DNA of 64,000 bases. Source: Ostrinia nubilalis. Lineage: Eukaryota > Arthropoda > Insecta > Lepidoptera > Crambidae. A program made the position numbers and the translations under genes. A model generated the notes under the pieces. That model searched no databases, was not told the origin of the DNA, and saw only the letters and a list, made by a program, of their open reading frames with translations. This document shows, in pieces, positions 33,396 to 47,200 of the stretch (position 1 is the first letter of the stretch; the number at the start of each line of letters is the position of its first letter). The DNA lies in contig NC_087104.1 in the NCBI RefSeq assembly GCF_963855985.1, forward strand, positions 3,906,001-3,970,000, written 5' to 3'.

Positions 33396-35053
33396 TTAGT
33401 AATTCGACAATTACTTAAATAATGGTTATTACGATTTCGTTTTTTGGTGCCATCACTACTTATTTTATAGACAGACGCTGTTTTAAATTACATCAAAACA
33501 TGCCAATCTAGAATCACAACACAAATAATAACAGATAAATGTATTCTGAAACATTTTCAGCCATCTGCTTACTGGATAAAAAGTACCTTGATTTATCAAA
33601 TATTATTTGTAAAAGTCTAAGATTTATGAGTAATTGAGTAGGTTTGATTATTATTTTTATACACTTATAAACGTTATTGTTGTCTTATTAATCATTGCAT
33701 TGAAATATTTTAAGGCAACCCTATTCTTTACATATTGTATTTAATCGAAAATACTTTTCGTCCGGTAAGCACGCTTCTTAATTACGAGTATGAAGGTACT
33801 TGACTGCGTTGCTCAGCGCTGCTTCGCCTACACTATACTAGTTTTGCCGATCAACATTCAAATATCGATAGCAGCACAATATACTCGTAGTCTATCGACA
33901 TTTTAAATCGACGACTCTACATAATAGCGTAGGCTCCGCCCTTATCAATACGTACTTTTCACAGCTGTCGCTTATCAAAATAAGGCACATTCCGATCCAA
34001 GTGACCGCGAGCATTCGCGCGCGACCGCGAGCATTCGCACTGGACGCGTGGCGAGCACATTCTAGTTGTAACAATCTCGAGGACATACTGTAAATTCAAT
34101 ATTAAGTCTTGAAACTTTTCTGATATTTATTCACGACTGAAATGCAGTTCAGTCGAACCATCTGTAGGTAAAGAAGCTACAAACGATATCAGTATTGAAT
34201 TTGTAGCGCTTCCATTACGAATAGTAGCTCCTTTGATCTCGTGCATATAAGATTTGCAGAAAGATAACACATAACTGTTACGATAAAAGGGTTCTGACTT
34301 CAAAGAAATGGGTTGAATCAACCGGCAGATTTAGGATTTCTTTCCGTCAGTGAATTTTATTTGTGCAAATTATACATAAGTACATTATTTATCACAAGAG
34401 TGATCACATCATTAATTGACGTTTTCCGAGTTACTATTAGAAATTCTTTTGAAATCAACCTGAATTTGTTTTAGAGATGTAGAGCTACTATTCCTCGATT
34501 GCAAAGGGGTGCTATACACATAAGTAAGCCAGCATTATGCGACTCAGTAGAGCTGCAGAAAAAGCAGTAGGAGGACTATAGCATTTTTTTTCCAGCGGAC
34601 TATAGCATTTGCTCCTAGTATTTGCTCTACTAGGATGAGGAGTAAAATCCTGATACTTGCCAGTGGTGCCAACTTGAGCACAAAAAAGTTAGCTCTCATT
34701 AGGGATAAAGGTTAATGTCTGACAAATACAATGAGGGCCGTCTTTAACCTACTACCTCTGGGCACATAAGGATCAAGGGAGGCCCTTCTCATCTGGAGAA
34801 AGATCTTTTATGAGAACAGACGGGGCCTCCTCGGGCCTGGGCACATGCCCAGTTTCCTCGGTAGGAAAGAGGGGCCTGATTTGTCATAAAAAAATACTGC
34901 CGGCTCACATATGTGTTCCTAGCACACCTAACTAGGCGGTGTGACCAGTATGCGAACGGAGCAGTGCCGCGCGCACCGCTCTGTCGCGCGTCGCCGCCTT
35001 CTTCTCTTGGTCGCGCGACGCTGTCGGGTGTCTCCTGGATCGGAATGCCACCT
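33396..35053. other. 3' flank of the receptor gene / intergenic
   Basis: Probably contains the receptor 3' UTR (- strand). TTTATT words near 34126 and 34347 would read AATAAA on the - strand. A 20-bp near-tandem unit (GACCGCGAGCATTCGC) occurs at 34001-34040. The segment 34730-34880 (GAGGGCCGTC ... GGGGCCTG) looks like repeat debris. Confidence 0.35.
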
Positions 35054-35260
35054 CTACACCATCCCGTTCCCGAAATGGGTGTTGTTGTTCAAGTGCTTGT
35101 GGGTCCCGTTCTGGACCGCGTAGGATGAGTCCCGCCGGCCGTTCCGCTCGGAGAGAGAATTCCGTGCTCGGGCGAGGGTAGCTGCGGATATTTCCATGGA
35201 CTCGCCGTAGTAGGGTAGGCGAGAACCTCGCCTCATGCTGCCGCTGCGGTATCGCGTGTT
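35054..35260 (-). CDS. receptor exon 7 (C-terminal tail, stop)
   Basis: Residues 330-397: NTRYRSGSMRRGSR through THFGNGMV. Acceptor TTCTCCACTCCAG, with a good pyrimidine run, at 35261. In phase 0 with exon 6. S/T-rich with basic patches, as expected for arrestin or kinase regulation. A second open frame overlaps it (34932-35243) and would be reached from the weaker CAG acceptors at 35244 or 35238. Confidence 0.8.
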   Translation of the reverse strand, partial: NTRYRSGSMRRGSRLPYYGESMEISAATLARARNSLSERNGRRDSSYAVQNGTHKHLNNNTHFGNGMV

Positions 35261-38200
35261 CTGGAGTGGAGAAAATACATTTGATGTTAAAAATACACCT
35301 GATAAAGGTAGCAGGAAGGCGCTGGACGCAGGCCGCTACCAACCGGGCAACATGGAAAGCATTGGGGGAGGCCTATGTTCAGCAGTGGACGTCCTATCGC
35401 TGAGATGATGATGATGATGATGAAGCCTTTAAACATTAATTGACAAAACTCTTATAAGAAGTGTAATGATGTCTTGATTATTTTTTTTGACTACGATAAC
35501 TATAAGAAATAATAATGATGTATTAAATACGAGTGTAATTCAGATTCTTACTGGTGTTAGTATAGGCCATGTTTTAAGGAGTACTTGTGACTAATCAAAC
35601 ATGTGTTATAATTTTTGTCTTCAGTAGCTTACGAAAACTGCTGATTTACGATGCTGACAAAAACGGGGTTCGTCAAGAGATTGATAATTAATTAAAATCC
35701 CTAATCTACAAAAGATTTTAAACTTACCGGCCCTGACTTCCACGTCCACCGGTTCCTGTTGAAGACCCCGTAGACGATGGGGTTGGCGCAGGAGTTGGTG
35801 CATGAGAACAGCCACATGGCCTTCTGCAGGGCGGGGTCCAGGTTCTTCAGAGTGTCTTTGTCTATCCAGAACCTGGAATTATGGTCAAAGAATATTTTAA
35901 ATAGATTTTCTATTAGTTAGTCTCCTATCTGCAAATGATTAAGGATGGTTTTAGTTTCAAATCAATATAATATTAGAGTAGGTATACTCGTAGTGTAATG
36001 CCGACATAGTAGTCGACTAAGAAAATTAGATGTGACAGTAAAGCCTGCTTAATATTAAAGGATTGATAGCGCAATGATACTTATTCTAAAAACTTATTGA
36101 TATAAGTCCCTGTTTCCTTACTCGACTGGGTAATTTTTTCACTTGACTCGCGACTGGGTGTAATAAGACTAGACTGCAGCAAAATGTGTAGTCTGGGTCG
36201 TCGTAATTATAAGAAATATTTGGAGTGTTAATCGTTAAGAGCCATTTTACATTTTCGTGCGAATTTCTAAGATTTTGGAAGCATGAATTACTATCTTAAG
36301 CAACACCCAGAGATTATTTAATAACTGCGAAAGATAGGTCAATCCTTGTTGTTGACCATTAATGAAACGGATTTACTAAAACTCTTTTGCTTAATTCACA
36401 GTGCCCCATCTCCCACAACCATTTTACGAAAAAATTGCCGCAGACTCATTTTCAAAGTCCTGTATCTATTATTTATGCTCATATAATAAGCTTAAAAATA
36501 TATAGTAATCATCGGACATATATTCTTGTAGTCCATTAATGAAATAGATTCTTGAATTTCATTACCATTATTGAGTAAAATCTAAAAATAATTTGGCAAA
36601 TTTGAAGATTAACGTCACATTTTGATCGTGGTTTTTGGTTTAAAAACACAGCATAAACTGCAATAAAAGTATCCCAAAATAAAGAATATTCATTGTAGAA
36701 TTAATTTCTACAGTTATTGTTTAAATATTAGTAACCACTTTGTCAAAATATTGATGTGAATATGAGTATAAATTACAATGCGCAAGCCGACATCGATTAG
36801 TATGGCGCGAGCGCCCGTCAAGGCAGGACCTGTGTCATTTTTCCCGCCGTGACGTTTACGTGCGTTCGTGTCGTAAAGCGGTGATTTGTACGGCGACCAA
36901 ATACAATTGATACTATGCCGAGAGGCTGTTTCGAGTCGGCCGGCCGAGCAGAAATTGAAATGATGAATTTTAATTTCTTTGACGGATCTGGGTGTAACTA
37001 TGTATAATATGTAGGTACCATGTATTTAATTTAATAAATAAATTATAAAAAAGTATATCCATTATGATAGCACCCTTAACACAAGCATATTGGTTGCCTA
37101 CTTTTGGACTAGATGGCGCTGTGAAATTGTCCAAAGATTTGTTTATTTATTTATCCGCTTTGAGTTTTGTTTCGTGAAGAAGAAAAAGAAGCGTTTTGTT
37201 TTGTTGTTAAATCTATACTAATAAAAGAGGAAAGATTTAATTGTTTGTTTGTTTGTTTGGAGGCAATAGGCTCCGAAAAAAAATTTCTTTCACGATTTAG
37301 AATCCTATTTTTTTTCTATGTAGGCTATAAAATATTTTCAAAAACTTAAGTCCAAAATCTTTGTAAAATTCGACGTTTAATAAATAAATTAGATAACATG
37401 TTAATACTTTTTTTTTTCAGTACGATTTTAGTACTTGTTTTTCAGAAATTCTACGATTTAACTAAACTTCTAAAGTGTTTATATTTTATGCATAATTTAT
37501 TAACTTCTAAAATATACATATATTTTATTGATAATGACGTGCTTCGTATTTTATTAAAATTATTACCTGACTAGGCTAAAAAGGTGTGGAATGTTATTTT
37601 GGAGATAACTTGGTTCCATAGAAATATAGAGAGATGTTAAGTAATGCGCTGAGTTCGAAACTCAGTGTCGTATTAGAAATTCACACACACAAAGAAATCA
37701 AATTATGTGCTCATTATCCATTGCGGTATCAGTATTCAACGTTCGAATAATCTTTAGTACTATGCAAGCAATATAAACTGTTTACATAATGACGTCGCTA
37801 CTGTCATCATTGCTTTCACAAGCAATATGTTCCAATTTGTCCCTTGTCACATTTCCCTTTAGTTTCTGTGATCTGTGCTTGTTTCTAAGTTGATATCAAT
37901 GAAATATTCCTTAGTACTTTTGATTTAATTTTTTTTTTATTTTGACTTGAAAAATCAAGGTAAGATTACAATAAAATAACAAGTGAAAACGTAACATTGC
38001 ATTGCAACTTGCAATTTCGCAATATTGATGGGGAGATTCCATTGGAAAGTCTGTATTCATTCCTAGGATTCCCCTAACACCATCAAATTCAAGAGAATTC
38101 AAGAGAGTGCAGTTTCCCATCTCATGCTTAGGGACCACGGTTTAAAATAGTGTGGTTGCATAGAGCCTGCAACGGGCAACCGCGTGCGCAGCTGCTCATA

Positions 38201-41200
38201 CTAATTTTCGATACAAAAGCAAGTGTTGGCGCCCTCACGAGTTTTAGCGGAGTTCCATATGGTAGCGGGAGTAGACTTAATGGAAATCTATGCTTCTCCG
38301 ACGACCAGTTGTATGTGGAATACTCCAGAGTATGCGCACACAATAGCCTGGTGATTTTAGCACCTGAAGGAAAAACAAAAAAACATTGTTTACAAAGAAA
38401 TCTGCGGCAGGTGTAGTGTTTTAATTTTGTTTTAGAAAGATCTCATAATTTTGTAAGTATTCAAATATTTAAACATAATGATGTGTAGATTTTATATCAA
38501 AAAATATAATCATTTAACAAAATTGATTTTCTTAGAATATTTTAATTCTATTAGAACCATTTTCCACTTCATCGCAGAAGAAGTCGCGGGCAAAAAGCTA
38601 GTATGAAATATGTAGTATTGCCCGCGGCTTCACCCGCTTGAAATTTAGTTTGTCACAGATCGTCATAAATTATAGCCTATACATTGTTATTCTGGTCGAC
38701 GCCAGGGATGGATGAGCGTCGCTGTCGCTGGCGACAGGGTCTTCTGGTTCAGGGTTCATGGTGTAGGTCTCAGGCAAAATGAAATCCACTCGTAGAAATT
38801 AATAAACTCAGTGTATTAACGAAAATAATTACACACAGCACTAGAGTCGTATCGGAACTGAGTGAACCAAAGGTCTTGCGATAGGAACGTCCGACCCGAG
38901 TGATAGTTGAACACAGACTGCCTAGTACTGCTGTACTGTACTGTAAAGTTTCATCAAAATCTGTTCAGTAGTTTTTGCGTGAAAGTGTAACAAACATCCA
39001 GACATCCACACAAACTTTCGTATTTATAATATTAGTAAGACTAGTAAAAAGTAAGATGGTAAGATGAATTATTTTAGTTATTTGTTTACTTATAATAATA
39101 TTTATTTATTTATTTCTTAGCTCTGTCTGATAATGGATCTGGAGAAGATGCAATGGCCACCTCCGTAACAAAACAATAGAACCTTATGGAGTTTGGGCTT
39201 GTGTGATTCGCCTTGACGAATATTTCGTATCCAGGGTCCGATGATGGAGCTGTAAGGGGGCAGATTTTTTTTTTCACTATGTGACTGTCTTTATTTTGTA
39301 CTTAAAATATTTTACATATTATACCTATTCGTGTTTCATTATTCGTATCCAGGGTCCGATGATGGAGCTGTAAGGAGGCAGATTTATTTTTCACTATGTG
39401 ACTGTCTTTATTTTGTACTTAATATATATTTTACATATTATACCTATTCGTGTTTCATTATGAATCGAAATATAAAAGACTTAATAAACTCTATTAAAAA
39501 TTTAAATTAATTAATCAAGTTTGAATACCTCATTCTACCTTAAAAATAATAACTTAAATCAAGTCTTAATACGGTCACGGCTCAAGATTTTTTTGTCCAT
39601 TTCAGCGTTCTTTTTACTCTTTTGACGTTGCGTTGACAGCTTTTACCTAAATTCGCGCGGAATATTTTTGTGAAATGGCTCTTAAAAACAATCGCCAATA
39701 GCGCGTTTAAAAAATGTGATGTGTAATTTGGCTGCAAAGGAGTTACGGAGATGAAAAAAGAAACAACTGACTGACTTACCATAAGCAATAACAGTAGTAG
39801 GGCGACCAGCACGTGAAGAACACAAGCACGATGGTGACCGTCATCTTGATGGTGCGCGCGCGCGCCCGCCCCAGGATGCCGACGCCGCTGCGACGCATTT
39901 TGTCTGTGAATTCATTCAAAAACATTGTATTATTAACTAGCGGCCGCCCGCGACTTCGTACGCGTGGATCCCGTTTTACCCCCTTCATCTTTCTTACGCG
40001 GTTTAGATTTTTTCATACAAATGTTTTTTCCCGCTAACTCCCGTTCCCGTGGGAATTTCGGGAATTCCTTTCTTAGTGCACCTCTACGGTACCTATAAGC
40101 TACGTTCCTTCCAAATTTCAAGTGTCTACGTTTAGCCGTTTAGGCTATGCGTTGATATGTCAGTGAGTCAGTTTCTCCTTTTATATATTTAGAAGATAAA
40201 CCCACAAGGTGAAAGATTTCTTCTTGAAACGGTCGTACCACTTCATTTGAATAAGGAGTAGAATTTGTTTGTTAGGTTCTAGGGTTGTGAGTTAGGGTGT
40301 GTAGGGTAAGAAGCTTGACTCTTCACGAGATCTGATAACTTTTTCACAACGCGAGCCATTATGGTCTCGTCTTGATAAAATTTTACTTACATTAAAATGT
40401 TTTTGGTGGGATCATTATTTAAGTAATTCTATTACTCAACCCAAGAATGCCCAAGATAAAGATATGACAAAGACTAACCCGTATTGTACAACTGTACCTA
40501 AACCTCGTTATGTCGTGAATCACATGCACAAAGTTGAAACGCTTTTATCAAGATTGCCGAAGACAGACAATAATGGAGAGTCTTTACTTTACGTACAACG
40601 AGAATATTCATTACTAAATAAACGGTATCACCAAATGCTTTGCATTGCTGAAAACCGCAGGCCCGTACTGTGATATTGTTGATGATAGTGGAAAAGCGAC
40701 AGTATCGCTACTTTTGTTTACCATTAGCGGTATTCGCTCTCCGGATGATTTCGAGTAGCGCGGCGGAGGAGCAGTATAGTGTAGACAACAGGGGAGCGAC
40801 GTACATGAGGAGCATATTGACTAGAAAGTACGCGAACTCGTGTCTGAAGGTGGGTAGCGACCCGTAAGACACGCACTGGTAGTACCTGAGAACAAATATA
40901 AATTAGATTAGAAGTGCGCCACATTTCCTCCAAAGAGAGGAATTCTTGTGGTTAAGGAGCTTGGATCAGAATTCAGTGAAAGTTTGTTGTTAAACAATTA
41001 TTTTGGTGCATTCCATCCTTTATGTTTGTTGTAAGCCTATTTAGCAATTGTGTGACTAGAACAGCTAACAAAATAAGTAAAAAAAATACAATTGTAATAA
41101 TTCATTGGTAGAACTTGTCTCTGAAAATGTCGTATGAGTAAATTTTACCCTTGGAGCATAAACCATAATCCTCTAAGACTCTCTCTACCCATTACAACTT

Positions 41201-44200
41201 GCATATTATGCATTAAATTAAGTCATAATAATATAGTAGGTATGTTTGTTAGATAGGTGTACGTAAGATACGAACATCTTAAATCGTTTCAAGTGAAGTA
41301 GCCGAAAAAAAGAAAATAAGACTGGAAATATTTCTTATGAAGCAAAGATAGTTTCGCTAAACTTTTCCCCTGAGGAAACAAGATTTGAACTTCCACATCT
41401 TTTTTATCGAAGAAATCTTTAAGCATTCGAAATAGGTCGTTATTTACCCTATCTCTGAAATCTATATAAAGCTAAATCTACTTTTGCCTTTGAAAATATG
41501 AAATGATACTTCGACATGCGTGAAATATTAGGCTGTAGTATGTACCTACGGAAGTGTAATTAGGTCATGTTGCAGTTTACGTCAATCGCAATGTGCAAGT
41601 ATGCAAAATAGCATTAAGTGGTTTTATATTATAATGTAAGTTTTTGGCATTCAATAAATGGACTTCAAAGAGTAAACTATGTTCTAATTGAACCTCTTAC
41701 ACGACCCTCAAAACCAACACATTACATGGCGACCCTTGCCATTCGAACCAAGAAAGAAAACTAAGAAGAATGAAGCTTGAAGACTAAGAAAAAAAAGGAA
41801 GCTTGAAGACGCAAGACCAACATCAAGAAGAAATCAATTGAAGAAAAAGTAATTATTTGAAGAAAAAGAAGAAACTCAGTCATGGGAAAATCAGCTTCGA
41901 AAGAACAAGTTGTGATTGCTCAAAATGCAAATGGAGAGGCTTCAGCAACCACAACACAACAGCAACATGAAAAATTAGCCATCATCGAGATACTGATCGC
42001 CGTGGTCCTCTTACTATTGGCAGCAGCTACTATCTACTATTTCATCAGAAAGTGCAACAAACAATTCGTTCGCACCATACAACGTGAGCTGAACAGAAAC
42101 AATATTGCCACTATCTCACGCGCCGATCTCACCACCAGTGCAGTCTAAGAAGGATAATCAGAGGAGTCCAGGGTATAGCCCGGCCCAGGTGTCCAGGGAT
42201 ATCCCGGCCCACTCATCCGCCAGCGCCAGCAGCAGCCTGCGGCACCGAGCACCAGCGCCGCCAACGCCACGCATCGAGCCAGCCTTGCCACGGCCCCCTC
42301 ATCGTGCCTCCAACCGACTCTTCGTGTATCAAATGTAATCAAACGTCATAATACCGTATGTAAATTAATATTTTATTTTAATTAAGTATGTTTAACTGTT
42401 GGATATTATGCACGAATATTTTTTATATTGGGTAGAATAATTAGATTATGTCAAGTGTAATATTTGAGATACATGAACTTCATAAATCGTTATTTTATAT
42501 TAAAGATTATTTAGTTAAATTAGGACCTATAAGAAGGCAACAGGACCTAGGACTTAGAAAGTTTAGTGAAGCGAAAGTTTTATATTCGAAATTGGATAGT
42601 ATTTTGTCTGTGTTGCACACTCAAATTGAATTAGAAAAAATAAGTACAAGTGATATTACTTCGATTCATAAAATAATTAACGAAATTCATCAAATTTTTA
42701 GTAAAATTACAAAATTATCATTAACAACCGAACAGGATACTGAATTTACAAAAATGAGTACCAAGTGCGATTTTGATTTAAAAACCGCAATAGCTTTGTT
42801 ACCAGTGATGACAGGTCAAGAATCTGTTACTAATTCTCTAATTAACAGTATAGAATTATATGGTAAAATGATTTCTGAGACATCCAAGCCGCAATTGATC
42901 GAATTTGTAATAAAAACTAGACTCTCACCAAGTGCACAGTTACGCTTGAAATCGTATTACGATACCATTGATAACCTTTTATCTGATATGCGCTCACATC
43001 TGTTACAAAAAAAATCTCCAGTAGCTTTACAGTCTAAATTACATCAATGCAGACAAGGAAACCGATCGATTGAATCGTTTGGTTCTGAATTAGAGGAGTT
43101 GTTTGTTAACTTAACAATCGCTCAATCGAATGGAGATTCTAAGGCATACGATTATTTAAAACCTATAAATGAAGGTATCGCTATAAAACGATTTGCAGAT
43201 GGTTTATCTGATCGCAGATTAAGTACCATTATAGCAGCGAGAGAATTCGATTCCTTGCCGAAAGCTATTAGAACTGCCATGGATGAGCAGTCCCTGTCTT
43301 CTCCTTTCGAAGTCATGAATGTTAGGCGTCAATATAACTTTAACCGTGGTCGTGGCCGTGGTCGAAATTATAGAAACAGTTCATATCGCGGCAACAACCA
43401 TTACAACAACAATCATTTCAGATATGGTAACAACCAAAATACATCCTCATCTAATAGTACACGTGGTCAGTATAGCTCACCACGCGGTGCAAATTATCAC
43501 CAAGGCCGTGGCCGTGGATGGTCACGCAGACCAGCTGCACCTATACGACACACCGTACAGGAGACAAAACCTGTAAATAACGAGTCGCAATCTAATAGTA
43601 CTAATAATAATTCAAATAACGATACTTTAAGCGATTTTTTTCGTTAATTCAGAAAATTTTATTTTTAATTTTAATAACAGTAGTACAGTATCATTTTATG
43701 TAGATAGTGAATTAATCAATCTCTTGGTTGATAGCGGAGCAAGTCTTTGCGTATTGAGATACGAATGGCTTAGTAAATATCCCCAATTATTAAAGCATTT
43801 ATATTATGACAAAATAACTATTAAGGGAGTAAGCGGAAGGTTAGAGTCAGAGGGATATATTTTTTTAGATTTAGTTTATAATGATTTAATATTTAGAGAA
43901 AAGTTTTACGTTTTTAAAAACATGTCATGCTCAGCAAATGGTATTTTAGGCGATAACTTTTTAAAACGTTATCAAGCTATAATTGATTACAAGAATAGTG
44001 TATTACATTTAACTAACAATAATGTAAATGTTTCTATTGAGATATCATATAACGCCAGGTATAGACATTCCATTCCGCCACGATGCGAAGTAATAAGGTT
44101 TATACCTACGACGTTAAATCGAGAATGTGTTGTTTTATCAAAAGAGGTTCAGCCAGGAATTTTTGTAGCAGGGTTAATTGCGAAACCAAACAATGGTCGC

Positions 44201-47200
44201 ATTCCCTTGAGAATTTTGAATACTACAAATGACGAAGTAGAGTACGATTTTCAAAATTTAACAGTTCAAGACTTAAATTATTTTGAAATTTGTAATCTCA
44301 CAGAAGAACAAAATAGTGTAGGTAGAGTGAAAACATTGTTCGAATTATTAAATTTATCTAACATGAATCAAGAGGAACGACGTAGTATAGAACATATTTG
44401 TGCAAAGTATGCCGATGTTTTTCATCTTCCAGGTGATAAATTATCGACAACCAACATTATGACGCATAACATATCCTTAAAGGACGATGTTTCCCCTTGT
44501 TATACAAAACCATACCGTATACCTCATTCATTAAAACAGAAGATACAGGCACAGATAGACGATATGCTAGCTAACGATATTATAGAAGAAACTATATCTG
44601 AATGGTCCAGTCCAGTATTGCTAGTTCCAAAAAAGGCAGATAGGTCTAATGAAAAGAAATGGAGATTAGTTATTGATTACAGGCAATTAAATAATAGGAT
44701 AAAGGACGATAAATTTCCATTACCAAATATTACAGACATTTTAGACTCACTATCAGGTAGCATATATTTTTCAAAATTAGATCTCTCACAAAGCTATTAT
44801 CAATTATCATTAGACGAAAATTCTAGAAAATATACAGCATTCAGTGTAGATAAAATGTACCAACTTGAGTTAGATCCAGAGTCACGAAAATACACAGCCT
44901 TCACAACTGATAAAATGTATCAGATGAAACGTTCTCCAATGGGATTAAAAACATCTCCTAGCGTTTTTTCCAGATTAATGACTATAGCCATGTCGGGAAT
45001 TAACTATAAACAAGCATTTATTTATTTAGATGATTGCGTAGTTATTGGAAAATCTATGGAAAATCATAACAAAAATCTCATCACTGTTTTAGAACGATTA
45101 CGCAAAGTTAATTTAAAATTAAATCCAATAAAATGCGAATTTTTGCGCACGGAAATTGTTTATTTAGGTCACAAAATCACGCCACAAGGTATTCTTCCTG
45201 ACGACAGCAAAATAGAAACATTGCGCAAGTATCCGATTCCATCAAGCGCTGATGACGTCAAGCGCTACCTAGCCTTTGCTAACTATTACAGAAGGTTTAT
45301 ACCTAACTTTGCAAATATAGCTTATCCATTAAACAAATTATGCAAAAATAATACACAATTTGAATGGACATCGGAATGCGAGCAATCATTTCAAGGTTTA
45401 AAATCAGCTTTAATGTCACCACCAGTGTTACAGTATCCAGATTTTTCAGAAACTAATATTTTTGAATTATGTACAGACGCATGTAAAACAGGTTTGGGTG
45501 CCGTTTTATCGAATTCAAATGGTCACGTAGTCGCTTATGCAAGTCGGAACCTATCACCCGCTGAAAGTCGATATCCTATAATTGATTTAGAATTACTTGC
45601 GATAGTATGGGCCGTACGACATTTTAGACCGTATTTGTACGGCAGAAGATTCAAAATTTATACAGACCATAAACCGTTAGTATACTTATTTAGTTTAAAG
45701 GATCCAAACAGTAGGTTAACAAAGTTTAGACTTTATTTGGAGGAGTATGACTTTGAGATTGTGTACATCCCGGGTCGAAATAATGTAGCTGCAGATGCAT
45801 TGAGTCGACTCCCGATGTCAATTACGTGTAAAGATTTAAAATCACTCGAAGAACAAGTTGTGTCAGTATTGACTCGAGCACAAACTAAAAAACAAGAGAC
45901 TAAAAACTCGGATTTGACTAGAGAGTCTTCTATTAGTCGCGGGCCTGATCAACCTAAGACTGTAGAGATTCTAAAAAAACCCAAGGATGTGATAGAATTA
46001 ATTTTCACTAGTGAAATAAAAGTTAATAACTCGGATTGTCTTTATTCTGATAGAAAGAATTGTGTTTATGTACCCACGCATAGTGCTATATTCCTAGATA
46101 CTCGATCGTTATCTACCCCGCAGGAGTTAGCGAGAGATTTAGGGTCACTTTGCGAAAAAGTAAATATAAATGAATTGTTGATAATTAAAAATAAACAAAA
46201 TGCAACAAATATAAAAATACTTGCAAGTTATATAAAAAAAATGAATGAAAGGGTACCAAAAATTATTATTACAAGAGATGTTATACGAATTAACGAATAT
46301 GAAGATAAGAAAATTATATTAAACGATTTTCATTTATTACCAACTAGCGGACATGCAGGTATAAATAGAATGTTGAATAATTTAAAACAATATTACTATT
46401 GGCCAGGAATGACTAATGACGTCATTAATTACGTCAAAAAATGTAGTCAATGTCAATTTAATAAATTTTCTAATCATACTATTAAAGAACCAATGTTTAT
46501 TACAAATACTGCATGCTCAGCTTTTGAAAGGATATTCTTAGATATCATGGGACCATTGCCACAGGATATTAAATAATAATAAATACATCTTAACCTTGCA
46601 ATGTGATTTATCTAAATTTGTCGAAGCGTATCCATTACAAAGTAAAGATTCAGAATCTGTAGCAAGAGTGTTAGTGTCAAATTTTATTTTGAGATATGGT
46701 GTTCCTAAGGAAATCATTACAGATAGAGGTACAGAATTTATGTCTAATATTATGACAGATATTTGCAAAATATTACAAATTGAACGTTTAAATTCAACAG
46801 CTTATCATCACGAAACAATAGGTTCTTTAGAAAATAGTCATAAGTCATTAGGTGTTTATCTTCGAATTCAGTGTGATAGAAATCTCATTGATTGGAGTGA
46901 TTGGCTACCGTTTTGGACATTTTCTTATAATACGACAGTGCACACACAAACAAAATACACCCCTTTTGAATTAGTGTTTGGTAAACTTTGTAAATTGCCT
47001 TCAAATTTAGGTATCACAGTCGAACCATTGTATAATTATGATAACTATCCTAAAGAGATGAAATATCGTTTACAAAAAGCGCAGTATGAAGCTAAAAACA
47101 ATTTACTTTCGAGTAAATCCAAAAGAAAAATGTTGTACGATCGAAACACTTATCCTATAACTTATAAAAAAGGAGACCTTATTTTAACAAAGAATCAAAC

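Noticed and set aside
38128..38416. Overlapping open frames on both strands in receptor intron 5
   Set aside because: No recognisable domain and no splice-site support; not listed as a gene.
46538..46768. A - strand frame opposite the integrase
   Set aside because: Shadow of the + strand pol gene.
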